Assembly: GCA_903904765.1 (NCBI GenBank)
Contig: CAIVEA010000578.1
Span: 1 to 5,572 of the forward strand
DNA length: 5,572 nt
Direction of reading: 5' to 3'
From: an uncultured Chloroflexota bacterium
GTDB taxonomy: Bacteria; Chloroflexota; Anaerolineae; Aggregatilineales; Phototrophicaceae
In this document: positions 5,536 to 5,572 of the stretch, one piece after another
Position numbering within the stretch: position 1 is the stretch's first letter
Layout: every line of letters starts with the position of its first letter
Notes under the pieces: model-generated
Told to the model about the DNA's origin: nothing
What the model saw: only the letters and a program-made list of their open reading frames with translations
Databases searched by the model: none
Made by a program: the position numbers and the translations under genes

Positions 5536-5572
5536 TCCCGTACCAGGCCCAGCGCTGCCTCGGCCTGCGTGA
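5481..5572 (-). CDS. 3' end of a convergent gene, product unknown (partial)
   Basis: On the minus strand a frame enters from the right edge and ends at the TGA at 5483-5481, leaving 29 whole codons. The peptide begins T-Q-A-E-A-A-L-G-L-V-R-D-Y-E-D-L-L and ends G-I-V-A-T-G-E-G-L. It has the composition of a real helical C-terminus, with balanced acidic and hydrophobic residues. About 90 percent of third positions are G or C and all four glutamates use GAG, while the neighbouring NTPase gene uses GAA freely. This frame makes better protein sense than the plus-strand frame it overlaps. The start and most of the gene lie outside the window, and no family is recognisable from this tail. Alternatively it is a chance open stretch in GC-rich DNA. 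Confidence 0.5.
   Translation of the reverse strand, partial: TQAEAALGLVRDYEDLLEGLGIVATGEGL

Overview
The window suggests a moderately GC-rich environmental bacterium, most likely of the Chloroflexota (Anaerolineae-like). The evidence is a secreted GH10 xylanase with a short C-terminal cohesin-like tail, a very long nSTAND1 NTPase with a membrane segment and a propeller, and a Thr/Pro/Gln-rich linker in a secreted small protein. The taxon is inferred from this protein style only; there is no rRNA or housekeeping marker.

Layout. Positions 1-69 hold a GC-rich edge with nothing firm in it. Positions 70-1539 (minus strand) hold a secreted family-10 glycoside hydrolase. Its reading frame is cut by a single in-frame TAA at 316-318, inside the C-terminal beta-sandwich domain. 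The same frame stays open for another 81 codons to a TAG at 70-72, so the gene looks recently damaged, or the base is wrong. Positions 1540-1759 are an AT-richer divergent intergenic region. It has an extended -10 promoter and a good ribosome binding site for the rightward gene, and a weaker promoter candidate for the xylanase.

Positions 1760-5314 (plus strand) encode an 1184-residue STAND-type NTPase. In order it has an nSTAND1 P-loop domain, a winged-helix/helical region, one transmembrane helix, a long Ala/Gln/Thr-rich helical stalk, a conserved helical segment, and at least eleven roughly 41-residue propeller repeats. These repeats have an unusual signature (aromatic-x-V-x-Y-A-D...E-[LIV]-W) instead of classical WD40 GH/WD dipeptides. 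A short tail follows, carrying the only two cysteines of the part beyond the membrane. The charge pattern predicts the NTPase in the cytoplasm and the stalk plus propeller outside.

The stop of this gene overlaps the start of a small ORF (5314-5535) for a signal-anchor peptide with a Pro-Thr-Gln linker. Its last 18 codons run antisense to the 3' end of a convergent gene (5481-5572, minus strand) that continues beyond the window and has clearly different codon use. This may be a truncated gene, a rearrangement or an assembly join.

How the genes work together: the NTPase and the small ORF may form a translationally coupled pair, in which an ATP-driven switch is linked to an extracytoplasmic propeller and a small envelope protein. 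The xylanase is divergently transcribed, and a functional link to the NTPase is not shown by the sequence.
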